Shown in pieces: positions 10,877-23,690 of a DNA stretch of 64,000 bases. Under the pieces are notes generated by a model, which ran no database searches, was not told the origin of the DNA, and worked only from the letters and a program-made list of their open reading frames with translations. Position numbers and translations under genes: made by a program. The first letter of the stretch is position 1; every line of letters starts with the position of its first letter. This DNA is from Tamarix chinensis (Eukaryota; Streptophyta; Magnoliopsida; Caryophyllales; Tamaricaceae): contig CM060177.1 in NCBI GenBank assembly GCA_030549775.1, positions 46,588,244 through 46,652,243 on the forward strand. Reading direction: 5' to 3'.

Positions 10877-11800
10877 GATGTAACACTCCCATTTTTCTCA
10901 ACTTAAAATTTCCATTTAAAAGATATCAAGCAGAAGAAAAACCAAAGAATGGGGATGAAACCACCATATCAAACATAGTGAGAGGTGTGTACAACACCTA
11001 ACTTATACTATATACAATGTTGGATATAAAATCTTAAACATAGTTAAAACTTCCTAACCATTATACAAACATACTTGTTCAAAATGAGTTACAACCATAA
11101 CAAAGCCTCAGAAGTTGGAGATGGGGTTTAAGTACATGAGGAGAAGATCCACCAAAATTAATATAGAATTAACAAAAAAATAAAAACACGAGACAAACCT
11201 CACATTCATAATAGACTTAGGCCACTTAGAGGGGACCCTCAAACTACTCTTGCAATGCATACATTATCCATTAAATAGGCAAGTGTTCATAGAATGAGCA
11301 CATCAATATGGATGTATACTGAGTAATATCTAATTATCATACATAAGCATGTTTTACATAGAAGCATGGAAAAACAAATATCATTCATAACTAACATGAG
11401 TTCACATGTAGAACTTCCACAACATGATCAATTCATACTATACACCAAACAATCACCAATGATAATCATGCTCTCATAAGCAACAATATATGATTAAACC
11501 CTGGTATACTTATAACAGACCATGCTCACACAATACAACATAACAAACTCATGTGTAAACTCTAGACAATACGTGTGCCAACATGTAATAACAAGAACAG
11601 TGTACACAATGCCCCTACCAACATAGTAACATGGTAGTATACAATAGTAAACACTTACATCCACAAAATCTTCATCTTATAAATATTACTTTAACCATAT
11701 AAATCTCATACTCAAATAAAGCGGGTTATCTACCATTAGCGAATCCTATATAGGTAATTAGTACAACCATTAACAAGAAATATAGGTGGAATAAGACCAC
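10877..11800 (-). mobile_element. LTR end fragment, second LTR family
   Basis: It begins TGTAACACTCCCATTTTTCT, a reversed LTR terminus. The inverted counterpart TGTAACACTCTCATTTTTCA is at 20622, and both continue into a related GAGGTGT...ACACCTAAC block. The LTR block around 11290-11335 (GGATGTATACTGAGTAAT) is also present. No primer-binding site lies to the left. The right boundary is a guess. Confidence 0.4.
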
Positions 11801-14248
11801 CAAGTGTGTAATACATAATATTGGTAACATTATAAAATGAGAAATTATTTTGTTTTATGGGAAATGGATAATTTTTTATCTTAATTTGTAAGTTTAGTTT
11901 GGGTTTGATGTTGTAAGGAATGTGAAAGAGTTTGAAAAATTGAATAAAGTGAGTTTTCCTAGAGAATTGATTTATTGGTTCTATAAAACAATAAACTAGT
12001 CCATCATTTCAGCAAGGGCTTTTTTTTATAGAATTCAATGGCTAGTTTGGAAAAATTGATCAACTGGTCTGTAGAACAGTCGATTGATTTGACCAAATAG
12101 ATTGTTTGGTTTTCACGCTAAGTGTCTTTCAAAGCTCGATTTTATGGAAAATTTCTTACATCAAGATGGGACTTTGATAATCCAACTCTGATCTATTCCT
12201 AAGTAATCATTAACCCTTTTGATCATTTGTCCAGCTTTAATTTCTACATCAAATAGATTTGAGGGCTTGATTTCAATAGAAGAGGGGGAGGATGACCTCC
12301 CTCTTTATCTTCTTCTTCCTTTCTCCTCAACACAACTCTAGACAATATGCTTAGATTCTGGACCATCACTACATGACTGGGGGATTTGCTTCCCACACTG
12401 ATCTTTCATTTCTCTTCTTGTATTTGATCTTTTCTAGATGAACTCGACTAGCATTCTCCATAAAATCACCATTTGACCTCTGAAATTAAATTCAACCCCA
12501 TCTTGATAAATTTACCCATTTGACTTAGATTCAAATGGTAAAATTAGGGTTTTGGATATATTGCATGTCCTCACTTATTACTTAACCGATTTTTTGGCTA
12601 TAAATAACAATAATCATCTATTTTATTAATTTTCTCTTAGCTTCTAAAATACCTAAGTTTCTCAAACACTTGTGCTATTTCTTCTCCACTTTGAGATTTC
12701 ATTCTAATTTGGGTCACTCTTCTAATCATTTCTCTATCTCCCTCTTGTTTTATTCTTAAGCAAGAAATATTTAGATTTAAGAGGAAGTTGAGTTTGCTTT
12801 TAGCTGACTCTTCTCCTACTTTTTCTCTTGGAGGTGGTAAGCATGTCTTCTTCCATAATTTGAATTTCTTGATTTGTAAATGTTACTTGATGATTTATGA
12901 GTTTTAACCATTTTCTTTTAAGGATTTAAAATTTGAAAATTTTAAACTTAAGGTTTTTCTCTTTAGTGGAAAATTTTTCTAAGCTTCAAGTAAGTCATTC
13001 TTATCTTTAAAATATGACATAAATAAGCATGTGAGTTAGTGTACTATGTAAATTGTTAATCTTTATATGAATGCATGAAAACTTGGCATTATAATGATTC
13101 ATGTGGAATTAGTTAAGATTTATGAGAAAAGGGGCTTGATTCATGAGAAATAGGGTTGTTTACTTGTAAATGAAGCATGATTTAGTTTATGATCATGTTA
13201 AATCTTGGTCTTATTCTATAACAATATTATGATTAGGATATGGTAAGATTTTATAGTTTTAATCGTGTTAAATCATATGTTATGGGAAATTTGGAAGTAA
13301 AACAGTCAACTAATTAACCTAAACTAATCAACAGGTCTTTAGAATAGCCAACTAGTTGGCCTAAATCTATTAATCGGATGGTTTTTGGTAACTTTGGTTT
13401 CTCTCTACTTAAACCCATCAACCAACTTGTTAGAACCAATCAACAAGTCCTAGAATAGTCAACTGGTCTAACTATACCAATCGAATAGTTTGAGGGAACT
13501 TTATGGTTTGGTTAAGCCACACAAATTTACTGGTTAGCTCAAATCGATTGATCGATTCGACCATAACATGTTATTTTTGTTCTTTTGAACTTGATATGAT
13601 TTGAGACTTCACACAATGCTATAATAAAAATTTTTTTAATGATGATAACACACATCTTAGCATGAATTAACTAACTTATTGGATAGATTAAATGATTCAT
13701 AATTTATGGTATTCTCACTAAGTGCTTTGGAAGGTGTTAATGGAAAATCTAGAATGAGTATGTTATGACTTCAAAAGGATAATGTAATCTAGTTTCTTGG
13801 CCTCATTGAATAATGTTTATGGGTTAATTTAAACTTGGTTAAGCTTTAATAAAAATTGCACCACATGGTCGGAGGGTAATAATGGTTAAGATGGAATGAT
13901 TATATGGTGTATTACTTAGATGATACATAGGCCTTCTGTGATAACATAACATTAGAAAATAACACACTAATCACTTAAAGTGAAAGATGGTTGAGTTGTG
14001 CATGGGTCTAGATTTCCCAATCCTTGATTAGCTACCAAGGGTTAGTCTTCCTTTAGGTGTTTATGTAACACCCCAAAATTTACTATTTTTTTTTAAATAG
14101 AAGTACTTAAATTAAAACTCGTGAATTTTGGAGATGTTACCACCACACTTAGTACCAGACCAGTTTACTCCGACCGTTCCAGTGTAAAGTGCTAAGGCTA
14201 AAAAGGATTATTTTCAAACTTAAACCGAGAGTTCATAAAAAGAACTAG

Positions 14249-15107
14249 TGATGTGAATCTTAAGAATTTATATTTAATTAATTTTGAAAATTGCTGTGAA
14301 TTAATTACTTATAATTGTTTGTCTTATTTGGTGAATAAATAGGAGTGTAATGCAGCATATGGACTCTGTGGAACTTTGGATGCAGTTGCTGGAATGTGCA
14401 GATTATGTATTTGAAGTGTGCAGATTATGTAATTTTTGTTAATAAATTGTAATCCCATATGATGCATTCGCCGGTCGAAATTGGCTAATGGAAATTAGGT
14501 CAGTTCTATAATCCACCACCCGGTCCTTAATTTAGACTAGATGGATTGTGGATTAATCAATCCTTAATAGCCATGATTAGCTAAAGTGTTATTTTAGCTG
14601 ATGGGAATTAAGTCCTAAACTTAATTGTATTTGGGACATTTTTTTTATTGTGGGGTTTAATTGGGCTGATCGACTATTTTGTGGCCCAAAACAATCAGGC
14701 TGCTCGGCCCTTTCCGTTGTAGTTATAGCATGTATTAGAAGGTCTGTATTGTGTATTTTGTACGTCAACATACGGTCTGTAATACGCCTATATATAGCTG
14801 AGTCAAATGTGTAACAGGGACGACAATTATTTTTGATTGAATTTCTGGCTGAGTTCTCGATTCTTCTCTCGCGACCTCTCTCTCTCTCGGCGATTCTCTC
14901 GCTCGCTCGTTCTTCTGAATCTACTTTCTCTTACCTTTGATCGATCTAGATCATTCTCTCTTCAAATTTTAGTTGCCGTTGTACAAACTGTGCCTCTGAA
15001 TCTTTTGGTCTTCCTTTGGAATTGTTCCTTAGGCTGAACCGGCGAATCGAACGTTGCGCTCGATTAATCTTTCGATCCTTTCAAGAAACCCTAACAGGTT
15101 TCAATCA
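14249..15107 (+). mobile_element. Nested 859-bp solo LTR
   Basis: TGATGTGAATCTTAAG at the left and GGTTTCAATCA at the right give TG...CA ends. ACTAG stands on both sides (14244-14248 and 15108-15112) as an exact 5-bp duplication. A CCTATATATAG box at 14787-14797 points to + strand transcription. Size suits a Copia-type LTR, but no internal region is present to prove it. It is much more GC-rich and less repetitive in its last 250 bp (CT-rich leader 14870-14960) than its host LTR. The two short open frames here are incidental. Confidence 0.85.
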
Positions 15108-15689
15108 ACTAGAAATATCATAGCATAGAAATAAGAGTACGCATAAAAGCTTATAATCAATCATAAGATAGAAATCAGAGTGCGAAATCAAAATTCCTCA
15201 GAGGGAATAATGCCTACAAACATTAATGTTGAATTCAGGAAAATCCATTACTAGAAAATAAGTATCATAAAGAAATAGAATGACATAAGAGAGAATCCTT
15301 CCATGTCACTCCAATCATCGAACTAAGCCTATAATCAACACTCGGCCCCGTCTGATACCTCATGGACATCGAAGGCATCAAAATATGCATCGCCCACCGA
15401 CACAAAGTGAGAAGGGCCTTCTAATCATGGGAATGAACAACACCCATAAAAAGGGTGATTAGTACGCTACGTACTTAGTAAGGTAACCGTGCACTAAGGC
15501 CGACACATAAAATCACATAAGCCATGCAGAATAATAAAAAGAGAATAAAGTCCAACATGATAACATAAAGGCATACGATCATTTAGGTAAATATACAAAG
15601 GTCCATTTATAGTCCGGATTAATTAATTAATTAATCTCTTATCGGAAATCATTTTACACTATGCTCTTTATCAAATTCATGCAAGTACA

Positions 15690-16025
15690 GGAACTCCACT
15701 ATTATAGCCGATGGACCAGATACATACACTACCCAAAGCTCCTAACCACTATCATAAAGCTCCTGACCATTATTATTTCCAGTGGACTGAAAACATATAG
15801 GACATAAAGCTCCTGACCACTATTATTCGCTGGTGGACCGGTCTGGCCCCGACTCTCATGGTGTTTCACTGTAAGTACTTAGTGTCTTCCCCATGTCTTA
15901 GCACAATTATGTTCGGTTTGTTGAGCACAAAATCTCCCGCTATTATAGCCGGTGGACCGAAAACATACAGGCATAATGCGCCTGACCACTATTATTCGCT
16001 AATGGACCGGTCTGGGCCCAACTCA
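15690..16025. repeat. LTR-borne CCACTATTATAGCCGGTGG minisatellite, copy B
   Basis: Roughly six degenerate units of the same core as at 5114, in the same two-block layout, separated by GTGTTTCACTGTAAGTACTT-like spacer sequence. Part of the solo LTR 14064-19480. Confidence 0.85.
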
Positions 16026-17659
16026 GCAATCTTCCACTTTAAATGATTAAAGCTTACAGTGTTTTATTCAGAAGCTTCACCCTAGACATGTATGACTCAC
16101 TCTCCCTACGCCTATCCTCCAACAGACTCGATGTATATCATCATACTCCTACACCTCCTAACTTGCCCTAACATCCTTTCCTCCATATCCAATATCACAC
16201 TAGAAGTCCAACTCTTAAGTATATGGGTCAAGGCCCACTACCTTATTCTTCCAAGCCCACTCAACACCTTACTCTAGGGTTTTATCCCAAAACCCTAATT
16301 TAGGCCTATATGGCCCATCTTACTCCACCTCACACAACCCAAATCATTTAACACTCCACACATCACAACCTTTAGATTTAACTCTCATCATTACACCCTA
16401 ATCCTCAAGCACCCGTGTGGTCACAAAACCCTAGGCAACCACACCAAACCCTAACTAGCCATAACAAGCCCTAGCTTCCTCGTGTCCACATGTCACCCTT
16501 TCATTTCTCACATTTCACTCATTATTTTTCCATGCCAATCATGCTCATCTTTACTCGATCATTTTCATCATCCTCTCATACTCCACTCACCCTCATTTAT
16601 TTCTCCTTTTTACCACCTCCTCAAATTAGGGTTTTCCCCCCAAACCCTAGCTCAGTCTCCTATGTATCCTTATAATGTCCTACGTAATATTTTCACCCAA
16701 AGCCTCCAAACACCCAAACAACTCTTTCATTACCTTTCTCACATCCCAAGTCAACTTTTCATACGTAAAATTTACTTCCATGCAGACGCTAACCTTCCCA
16801 TGCAAAACCCTAGACTCCCATGCAAATCCTAGATTCACCCATACAACCCTATATTCTTCCATACGTACTTAGATTCTTTCATGTAAACCCTAGATCCATC
16901 CATACAAAACCCTAGACTCGATTCCCCCATACAAAACCATAGATTATATTATCTCATGCAACACCATAAATTAGATTCTCCCATGTTGAGCCGTGGATTA
17001 TCCCACTCTTTTATTTTATTTAAAATCCACTTTTTATTCATCCACTCATGTATCATTAAAATATCTAGGTCAACTCATATCCCTTGGTTGACTTATTCCC
17101 CTTTGGTCAACTTAACTCCCCATTTTCTTTTTTCATCCTTTCCATCCCACAATACCACATTAAACATCCTCGCATGCATGTCTTAAAGGGTCACAATACA
17201 TTAAATCACATTCCACAATATTTCACCACATATACATGTCAACATATATAATAAGAAGGCACATAAGCTTACCTTAATTCCAAGCTACTCCATACATAAA
17301 ATAGTCAATCAATAGCACATGATACACAACATGACATTATACAAGGCATCCAAGCATATAAGGCACATAAACATGCATAAGGCCTTAGCTACACCCTTAC
17401 CTAAAATGACACCGGTCTTGGAGCACGCTCCTACGCCTCCTTAGGGCTTTGACTGGTCTCACCTATATGAGGGAAAAACTAAAGATTAGGTTCCCTCCTA
17501 CTAAAAATACTATTATTTCCTAATTTATTCTAAGATTAGGTTTTTAATAAAGTAATAACATATTAATAATAATGACATTAACTAATTACTAACTTTGCTA
17601 AATATATAAGAAATAATAGTAATATTGTAAAAGTTGATAATATAAGGTTTGAAGACTTT

Positions 17660-17880
17660 ACCATAATAATAATAATAATAATAACAACAACAACAACAAC
17701 GATAATAATAATACTAATAATAATATGGTTCGAAATAAATGGTGGAATAAGGGCTTCAACCCTTCACCAAAATAACACTAATAATAATGCTAGTAACATT
17801 GATAATAAAAATAGTAATAATAATAATAATGAAGTAATAATAGTAATTACGAAATAATAATAATAATAATAATAATATAT
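17660..17880. repeat. ATA/AAT/AAC trinucleotide tracts in solo LTR
   Basis: Several short imperfect AAT and AAC runs (for example near 17665-17720 and 17820-17875). Their place in the LTR corresponds to the ATT tracts at 58442 and 63000-64000 in the + strand LTRs. Confidence 0.85.
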
Positions 17881-18560
17881 TTAAATAATTGAAATAAAAT
17901 AAATAAAGCTTGTATAAATAGTGAAAAAAGGTTGAGAGGGTTTAGGGTTCCACCTTGGGTTGGTGGTGACAGGAGGCACCGACGGTGGTGCACGATGGTG
18001 GCGGCGGTGGCCTGAAAAAGAAAAGAAAAAAGAAAAAGTTGAGTGTAGGGAAAAAGAGAGGAAGAATGAGAGTGGGAGTAGGGATTTTTATGGTTGTCTA
18101 GAAGGAGAGGAGTAGAATAAGGGTGGCGGCATAGCCAAAGGTGGCAGCGCACAGCGGCGGCGGCTGTGGCCAAAAATGGAAGAAGGAGAGAAGGAGAGGA
18201 GGAGGGGGAGAAAGAGGAAAAGAAAGGTAGGGAAAGATAGAGGGAATTCTACAGAGGCTTTTGGAAAGTAAAAAGGGCAATGGCAGCGGCGAAAGTGGTG
18301 GTGGACGATGGTGTGAAGAGTGGCAGAGGTAGAGAAAAGGCTACTCAAGGAGGTAACTTTGCACGACTAAGGTGCTCGTGCAGGACAAATCGAGGGGTAA
18401 GAGAGGTGTAGTTAGTTAGAGGGCGGTGCAGGGAGTACTCAAGTGGGCAGAGTGGGTAACGAAGTTGGACGACGGCGGTGGAAGAATCGTCTGAAGTAGT
18501 GGTGCCGCATGAGAGTGAATTTCAGGGTTTTAGGAAAAAGTCTCGAGTTTAAGCTGGTTA

Positions 18561-18573
18561 GGGGTATTTATAG
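18561..18573 (-). promoter_or_regulatory. LTR TATA box
   Basis: On the minus strand CTATAAATACCCC. The same box occurs as TATATATACCCC at 57810 and TATAAACACCCC at 62350, at about 905, 780 and 835 bp from the respective LTR starts. Conserved position in three copies supports a real promoter. Confidence 0.7.
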
Positions 18574-20627
18574 AGCTAAAGGGAGAAGATAAGGTTAGAT
18601 GGATGATAGGAGAATAGGGTAGATGGGTTAGGGATCACTGGCGGCGACTATAGGCCAACGCACGATTGCGTCGTGCCCTATGGTTGACTAGGAGAAAAGG
18701 GGAAGTTCGTGCGAGAAGAGATGGGAGTGGGTTGGGTCAAGCTGACTGGTGAGTCAGGGGGAGATGAGAGGATAATAAATAGTTGGTTAAATGGACGTAA
18801 CCGGTGGCGAAACTCTTGGGAAGGTGGGCGGAGTTGCAGGTTAACGAAGGGAAATGAGGGAGGAAGAAGAAGAAGAAGGAGGCGACGTGGACTATACGGC
18901 TGGGGAAGAAAGAAGAAAAGAAAAGAAGAGGAAGAGAACCGGACCAGCGAGGGGGGTAAAATTTTTTAAAATGAAACACTGCATTCCGGGTGAAAAAGAA
19001 GGAAGGAACGACGTAGCGTTCTGGACCGCTGAAGGAATAAAGAAAAGGAAGATTTGGGCCGCGGGAAGCCAGGTCCGTTTTGGGGGAAAGAAGAGGAAAA
19101 GAAAAGGAAAAAAGGAAGAAAAGAATGAAAAAGGAAAGAAAAAGGAAGAAAGAAAAAGGAAAAAGAAAAAAGGGAAAAAATAGGTGGGTTAGGATAATTA
19201 AAATAATTTAGATATTTTGGATATTAAAAATAATAATTTTTTAATAAAATAATATTTAACTTCCTTTTTAGGCTAATTTATGATTTTTGAAAGATTTTTC
19301 CTAAATTTCATTTTAATTAGCAAAACATCCTAATTTTTCCTCATTAAAATATTTATAAATTTCTTTTTAATTTGCCCTTATTAATTTCCTTTTATTTTAA
19401 AAAATAATTTATTTAATTAATTTCACTAATAAATCCTTATTTAACTAAAATTCTTAAAAATTAGGTTTTGGGGCATTTTAGTTTATTGGTGCCTTCAAGC
19501 GAGATCCAAGTAGATGACGATGTCTTACCTACTTAAGATACTATGTTGTACCAGGGGGTATTGATACTAAAGGGTATGATCACCTAGGTGGTTTTTGGTT
19601 TCAGCTGGACTTTATGCCCATTGGTAGTTTTTAGCCTTGACCGGACTTTATGTCATCTAATTTGGATAATATTTCATGGTATATAAGACCATGGAGTGGT
19701 AATCATTCCATTAATCGATAAGGATAAGAATAAGAATAAGGATATGGACAAATAAGAAAAGGAAAAGGGAATAACGGCTTACAAATAGTTAATCTAATGG
19801 ATCATATGAACTTAGAAATTGACCTAATAGGATACTCTCATAGGATGATAGTAGAAGATCCTAGTGATATGGAATAACTTGTTATTAATTATAAATTTCT
19901 ATCCATATTATCTATGTCATATTGCTAATATGGTGAGACATAAATTATCTAAATCCTTGCATGGGATGAAACTCATGCATTATATGATTATGACAATACA
20001 TGTACTTGCAAGTATGACGTGTAAGTGTGCGACTATGTTCAGTATGACCTCTATTGTTTCTTGTGACCTTGTATACTTGTGACTTCCGTTGAGGAGGTAA
20101 CTTGGCTTACTCAGTACATAGCAAACTAATGTGCCCATTTGTTCAGTCACTTGCTCAATCCTATAACCCAAAGACTATATGAAAGTTTTTTAGGATGGCT
20201 GATAGTGAGCCTACCTCATTTTGGGCTTAGGGGAGTGAGAGTATGGACATCTAGGGACCATTTTTTGGTTCTTAATGGAATAGGGTTTGGGCCTTTTCCC
20301 TATTTTTCTATGCCTATTGTATCTCTTTACTTTCAGTTTACTCTCCCTATAATGTATTTAAATATTTTGGAAACCCGTCAAAGTCTTGTTTGTACACATT
20401 TTCTTTTGGTATTTATATATCATATTTCTTTCACACTATACTCTTTTTTTGGTTAGTTTAGTTTCTTAGCCTTGTATCTAATATGGGACAGGTAGAAGAC
20501 ATATATCATATGTTAGGTGTGGTCATAACACCTCATTTTTCCTAGTATATATGGTATTTTTTTTTTGCTTCCACAATGTTTTAAAATAAAATTTTTCAGT
20601 AGTGAAAAATGAGAGTGTTACAAGGTG

Positions 20628-20765
20628 ACCCAATATAGATAACCTACATATCTTAACAAATAGAGGTGGACTAAAACCACTGTTCGATCTAATATAGATA
20701 GCCGACACATATTAACAAATGTAAGTGGACTAAAACCACCATTTGACCTAATATAGATAGCCATG
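20628..20765. repeat. Two-copy tandem repeat (~66 bp)
   Basis: CTAATATAGATAGCC and GGTGGACTAAAACCAC words recur with about 66-bp spacing, giving two full units and a part unit. A diverged relative is seen near 11720-11800, supporting the same LTR-type origin. Confidence 0.7.
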
Positions 20766-23463
20766 ACAATATAAATAAAAAAACACACCCAAATTAACTT
20801 TATTTATTACTTGAGAGGGATCTAGATCTTGCACCTCGAGGATACTAAGATACTTCGGTCATACTAATGTAACCTAGAGATGTTAAGATACACCGATCAT
20901 AAAGCCACGTAATATCAGTACACTCCATCTATGTAACTAGGAGCACTGTAATCCACCAGTTATATTGGCATACAAAGGAATCACAGTATCCACCCATCCT
21001 TGAATACTTAATCCTTAAGTACTGATACCACCTATAATGTTCGGTTGTCACCTATTGAGTAAAATAGGGCTTTATTGGGACACTAAGGTATACTAGTAAA
21101 ACTAAACCAAATTGAGGACTTCTACCTCATCTTTAGGGTGGCTAATCCTAGAGAGTAACCATTCCCAACTCGAGATCTTACACTTACATAATTATTGTTT
21201 TATTCAAAAAAATATTATTATTTACTAAGGAATACAAAGGTCTGTATATAAGAACAAAATAATACCTCCATCAACTTTGACCGCTTAGGGTCATACATAA
21301 CTAGCCATAAAAGGTTAAGGTTAGGCCTCTAGCAAGAACATCCATAACACAAATACATAAGATGTGCCACATTTCATTAGATATCAAAACTAAGGTATGA
21401 ATCCCCAAAATAAATCATTAAAACCTAAGGCAAAAAATCATCACAAGATTAAATAAGGCTATAAGCCAAACTAATAAAACCATTTACAAGGCATATCAAC
21501 CAAAATGATCCCAAAAATACTTTAAGATACAAAGAGTCATATTTGAGACTATAAAAGATCAAAATACACTTTAAAGATCTGAAATCCACTTCATAGGTTC
21601 AGATAACCTTAAAAGAGGGAAAACAACTAAAAATCACCTTTTATCATTATGGCCAAAATTAGCAAAAAACACAAATATAATTAGCTTAACCATGTAAAAA
21701 TAAGGTCCCAAGCCAAATGTTTTTGAAAAAAATTTCTATTCATCTCTCAACAAAAATGTTATTTTATACCTAGAAGCTTAGAAACAAAATCCAAAAAAAT
21801 ATTTTATTGTCAAAAGTTATTATTCATCAACAATTAATATTGATGCTATTTTACTGTTTACACAATAAAATGATCAAATGTCAAATGTTGTAGTTAACAT
21901 TTAACTCTAAAAGTCCATTAAAGACTTCTAGGGTAATTTAGTTATATTCTGGTTAATTATCTCAAAAATACAATCATTGAAATATTAAGCCCTAATTAGG
22001 GTAATTAGGGAGTTAAACAAGAAGAAAACTTTAAATATTGTGAAGAATGCGAAGAAAGTTCTAAAGCGTTTAAAACTTAAACAAAAATTAAGACCTTCAA
22101 AACTTGATTATTACTAAATATAATATATAACAAAATTAGTCTACAAATTACAAGGATCATCATTGTATAATAATATATTAAATGTAACCTCAAAATTATC
22201 AAAATATCCAAATAATGACTAAATATCCCAAACTTTATTTTAGCTAAAAATCAAATCAAACAAGCTAAAATTTTATCATGTTCAACGTCAAAGTTTATCT
22301 ATATCAACAGATCTACAACATGATATAATAAATTTCACAAAACATAGAATCAAATACCAATAAATTAGCCTAATGTTTAATAGATAAAAATAAATCATGA
22401 TTAGGATTATCGAATCATAACATGTTATACATCAAAATTAATATAATAATTACCAAGTTTAATATGGAACCATCAATTTAAAAAACTAACCATAAGATCA
22501 AAAAGAAAAAATTGATTAAAATACCCACAATAAAAGATAACACAACCATACAAATCCCAACTCTTAAGTCCTCAAATACCTGAAAAAATAACTATGAAAA
22601 ATTAGAGAAATCTCAATAAAAAATAGAGTTGATAAATATGTAGAAAGGAAAGAAAAGAATAAACAACCAATGGGATGAAGATTTGGAGATAATTGATCAA
22701 AAATGGAGGAAGAAGAATGGTGCCAGTGATGCATGAAATTGATTGGAGAAAAAAGAGAGGTTTTGGTTGAGAGGATTAGGAAATTGAAGGAAGAAAAGAT
22801 GATGGAAAATGTGGAAGTAGAGGATGGCTGACTGGTAATTTAGGGGGAATTAACTTACTCATTAAGTTTATGAGATATTTTATGAAAATATCAAGGGGAA
22901 TAGAGGGGAAGCTAACATGGAATTTAGGTGAAAATTAGATTTAATCATTTAAAATTAAAGAGAAGTTGGATTTGATGACATAAAAGGGTCTAATAATATC
23001 TATTTTGGCCCAAAAATTATAAAATTAGCTGTAAATAATTTTTAAGTTATAAAAAACTAAAAAATACTAAAAAAAAAGATTATGTCCAAATTTTCATGAC
23101 ATTCCGATGACCAAAAAGGGTGCAATATGGCTCAAAACACTAAAATAAAGCTAATTGGAGCATAAATATTATCTTTTGCTTAAAACTTGGATGGAAATTT
23201 TGAAAAGGAATAGGATACTCATAAAAAAATATATGAAGATTTCAAATATCCCCAATAGAGAAAAGTATTTGCAAAGTTCAATGGCCAAAAGTGGCTCAAA
23301 AGTTACATATAGCACAAATTTTTAAGGAAGGACAATGAGTCTTGAACAAAATATTTCAAAAATGTTGCTAGGGTTCTAAAATGTGATGAAACATAAAATT
23401 AAGGAAATATAACCTCCACTAAATACCAATCCTAAATAACTCAAGTTTTCCAAGAATAAGAGG
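20766..23463. other. AT-rich stretch without recognisable features
   Basis: No open frame over 60 codons and no protein signature. 20800-21180 has repeated GATACACCGATCAT and GTAATCCACC words that read like a decayed minisatellite. The rest is A-rich and probably old retrotransposon LTR or leader sequence. Confidence 0.4.
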
Positions 23464-23690
23464 CATTACAGCTTACAAGGGACCTACTATTATATTTCCC
23501 ATGAATGGGACTCTCGTGGCATATAAAGCACACCGAACCAATATTATATTTCCCATGAAAGAAAATCTCATGGATTAAGAATAGAATTCAAATTTTATTA
23601 TATTTCCCATAGAAGCGACTCTCATGGATTATTAATGTGCTAAATCTATAAGCACACAGATTCATTATATCATGTTAAAGTCGTATTCCA
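23464..23690. repeat. TATTATATTTCCCATGAA minisatellite
   Basis: Three clear units beginning near 23488, 23541 and 23594 share TTATATTTCCCAT and ACTCTCATGG, with a weaker fourth near 23665; period about 53 bp. The layout recalls the CCACTATTATAGCC arrays, suggesting a comparable array in another LTR family. Confidence 0.7.

Larger units (their letters stand above)
14064..19480 (-). mobile_element. Large solo LTR with target duplication
   Basis: It starts TGTAACACCCCAAAATTTAC and ends TTTTGGGGCATTTTA (terminal CA decayed to TA). It is flanked by GTTTA at 14059-14063 and 19481-19485, a 5-bp target duplication. Without the nested 14249-15107 insertion it is about 4.55 kb. Transcription would run leftward: AT-rich start at 19480, purine-rich (pyrimidine on the minus strand) tract 18700-19180, TATA box 18561-18573, trinucleotide tracts 17660-17880, minisatellite 15690-16025, end at 14064. 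There is no primer-binding site next to 14064 and no internal sequence, so it is a solo LTR left by recombination between two LTRs. Confidence 0.85.
11801..20622 (+). mobile_element. Diverged + strand LTR split by nested solo LTR
   Basis: The right end is GAGAGTGTTACA at 20622. A TATA-like GGCTATAAATAACA at 12597-12610 and a CT-rich leader after it fit an LTR promoter on the + strand. The element at 14064-19480 splits it; removing that and one GTTTA makes the flanks contiguous. Net length would be near 3.4 kb, close to the 2.9 kb of the LTR at 28370. The left boundary was not found. Sentences of GGTCAACTGGT-like words (13300-13560) are common here and in other LTR-like parts of the window. 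Confidence 0.35.

Noticed and set aside
18709..19183. Lys/Glu/Arg-rich frames on + strand
   Set aside because: Purine-rich tract of the solo LTR, the reverse of the pyrimidine tract in the other copies.
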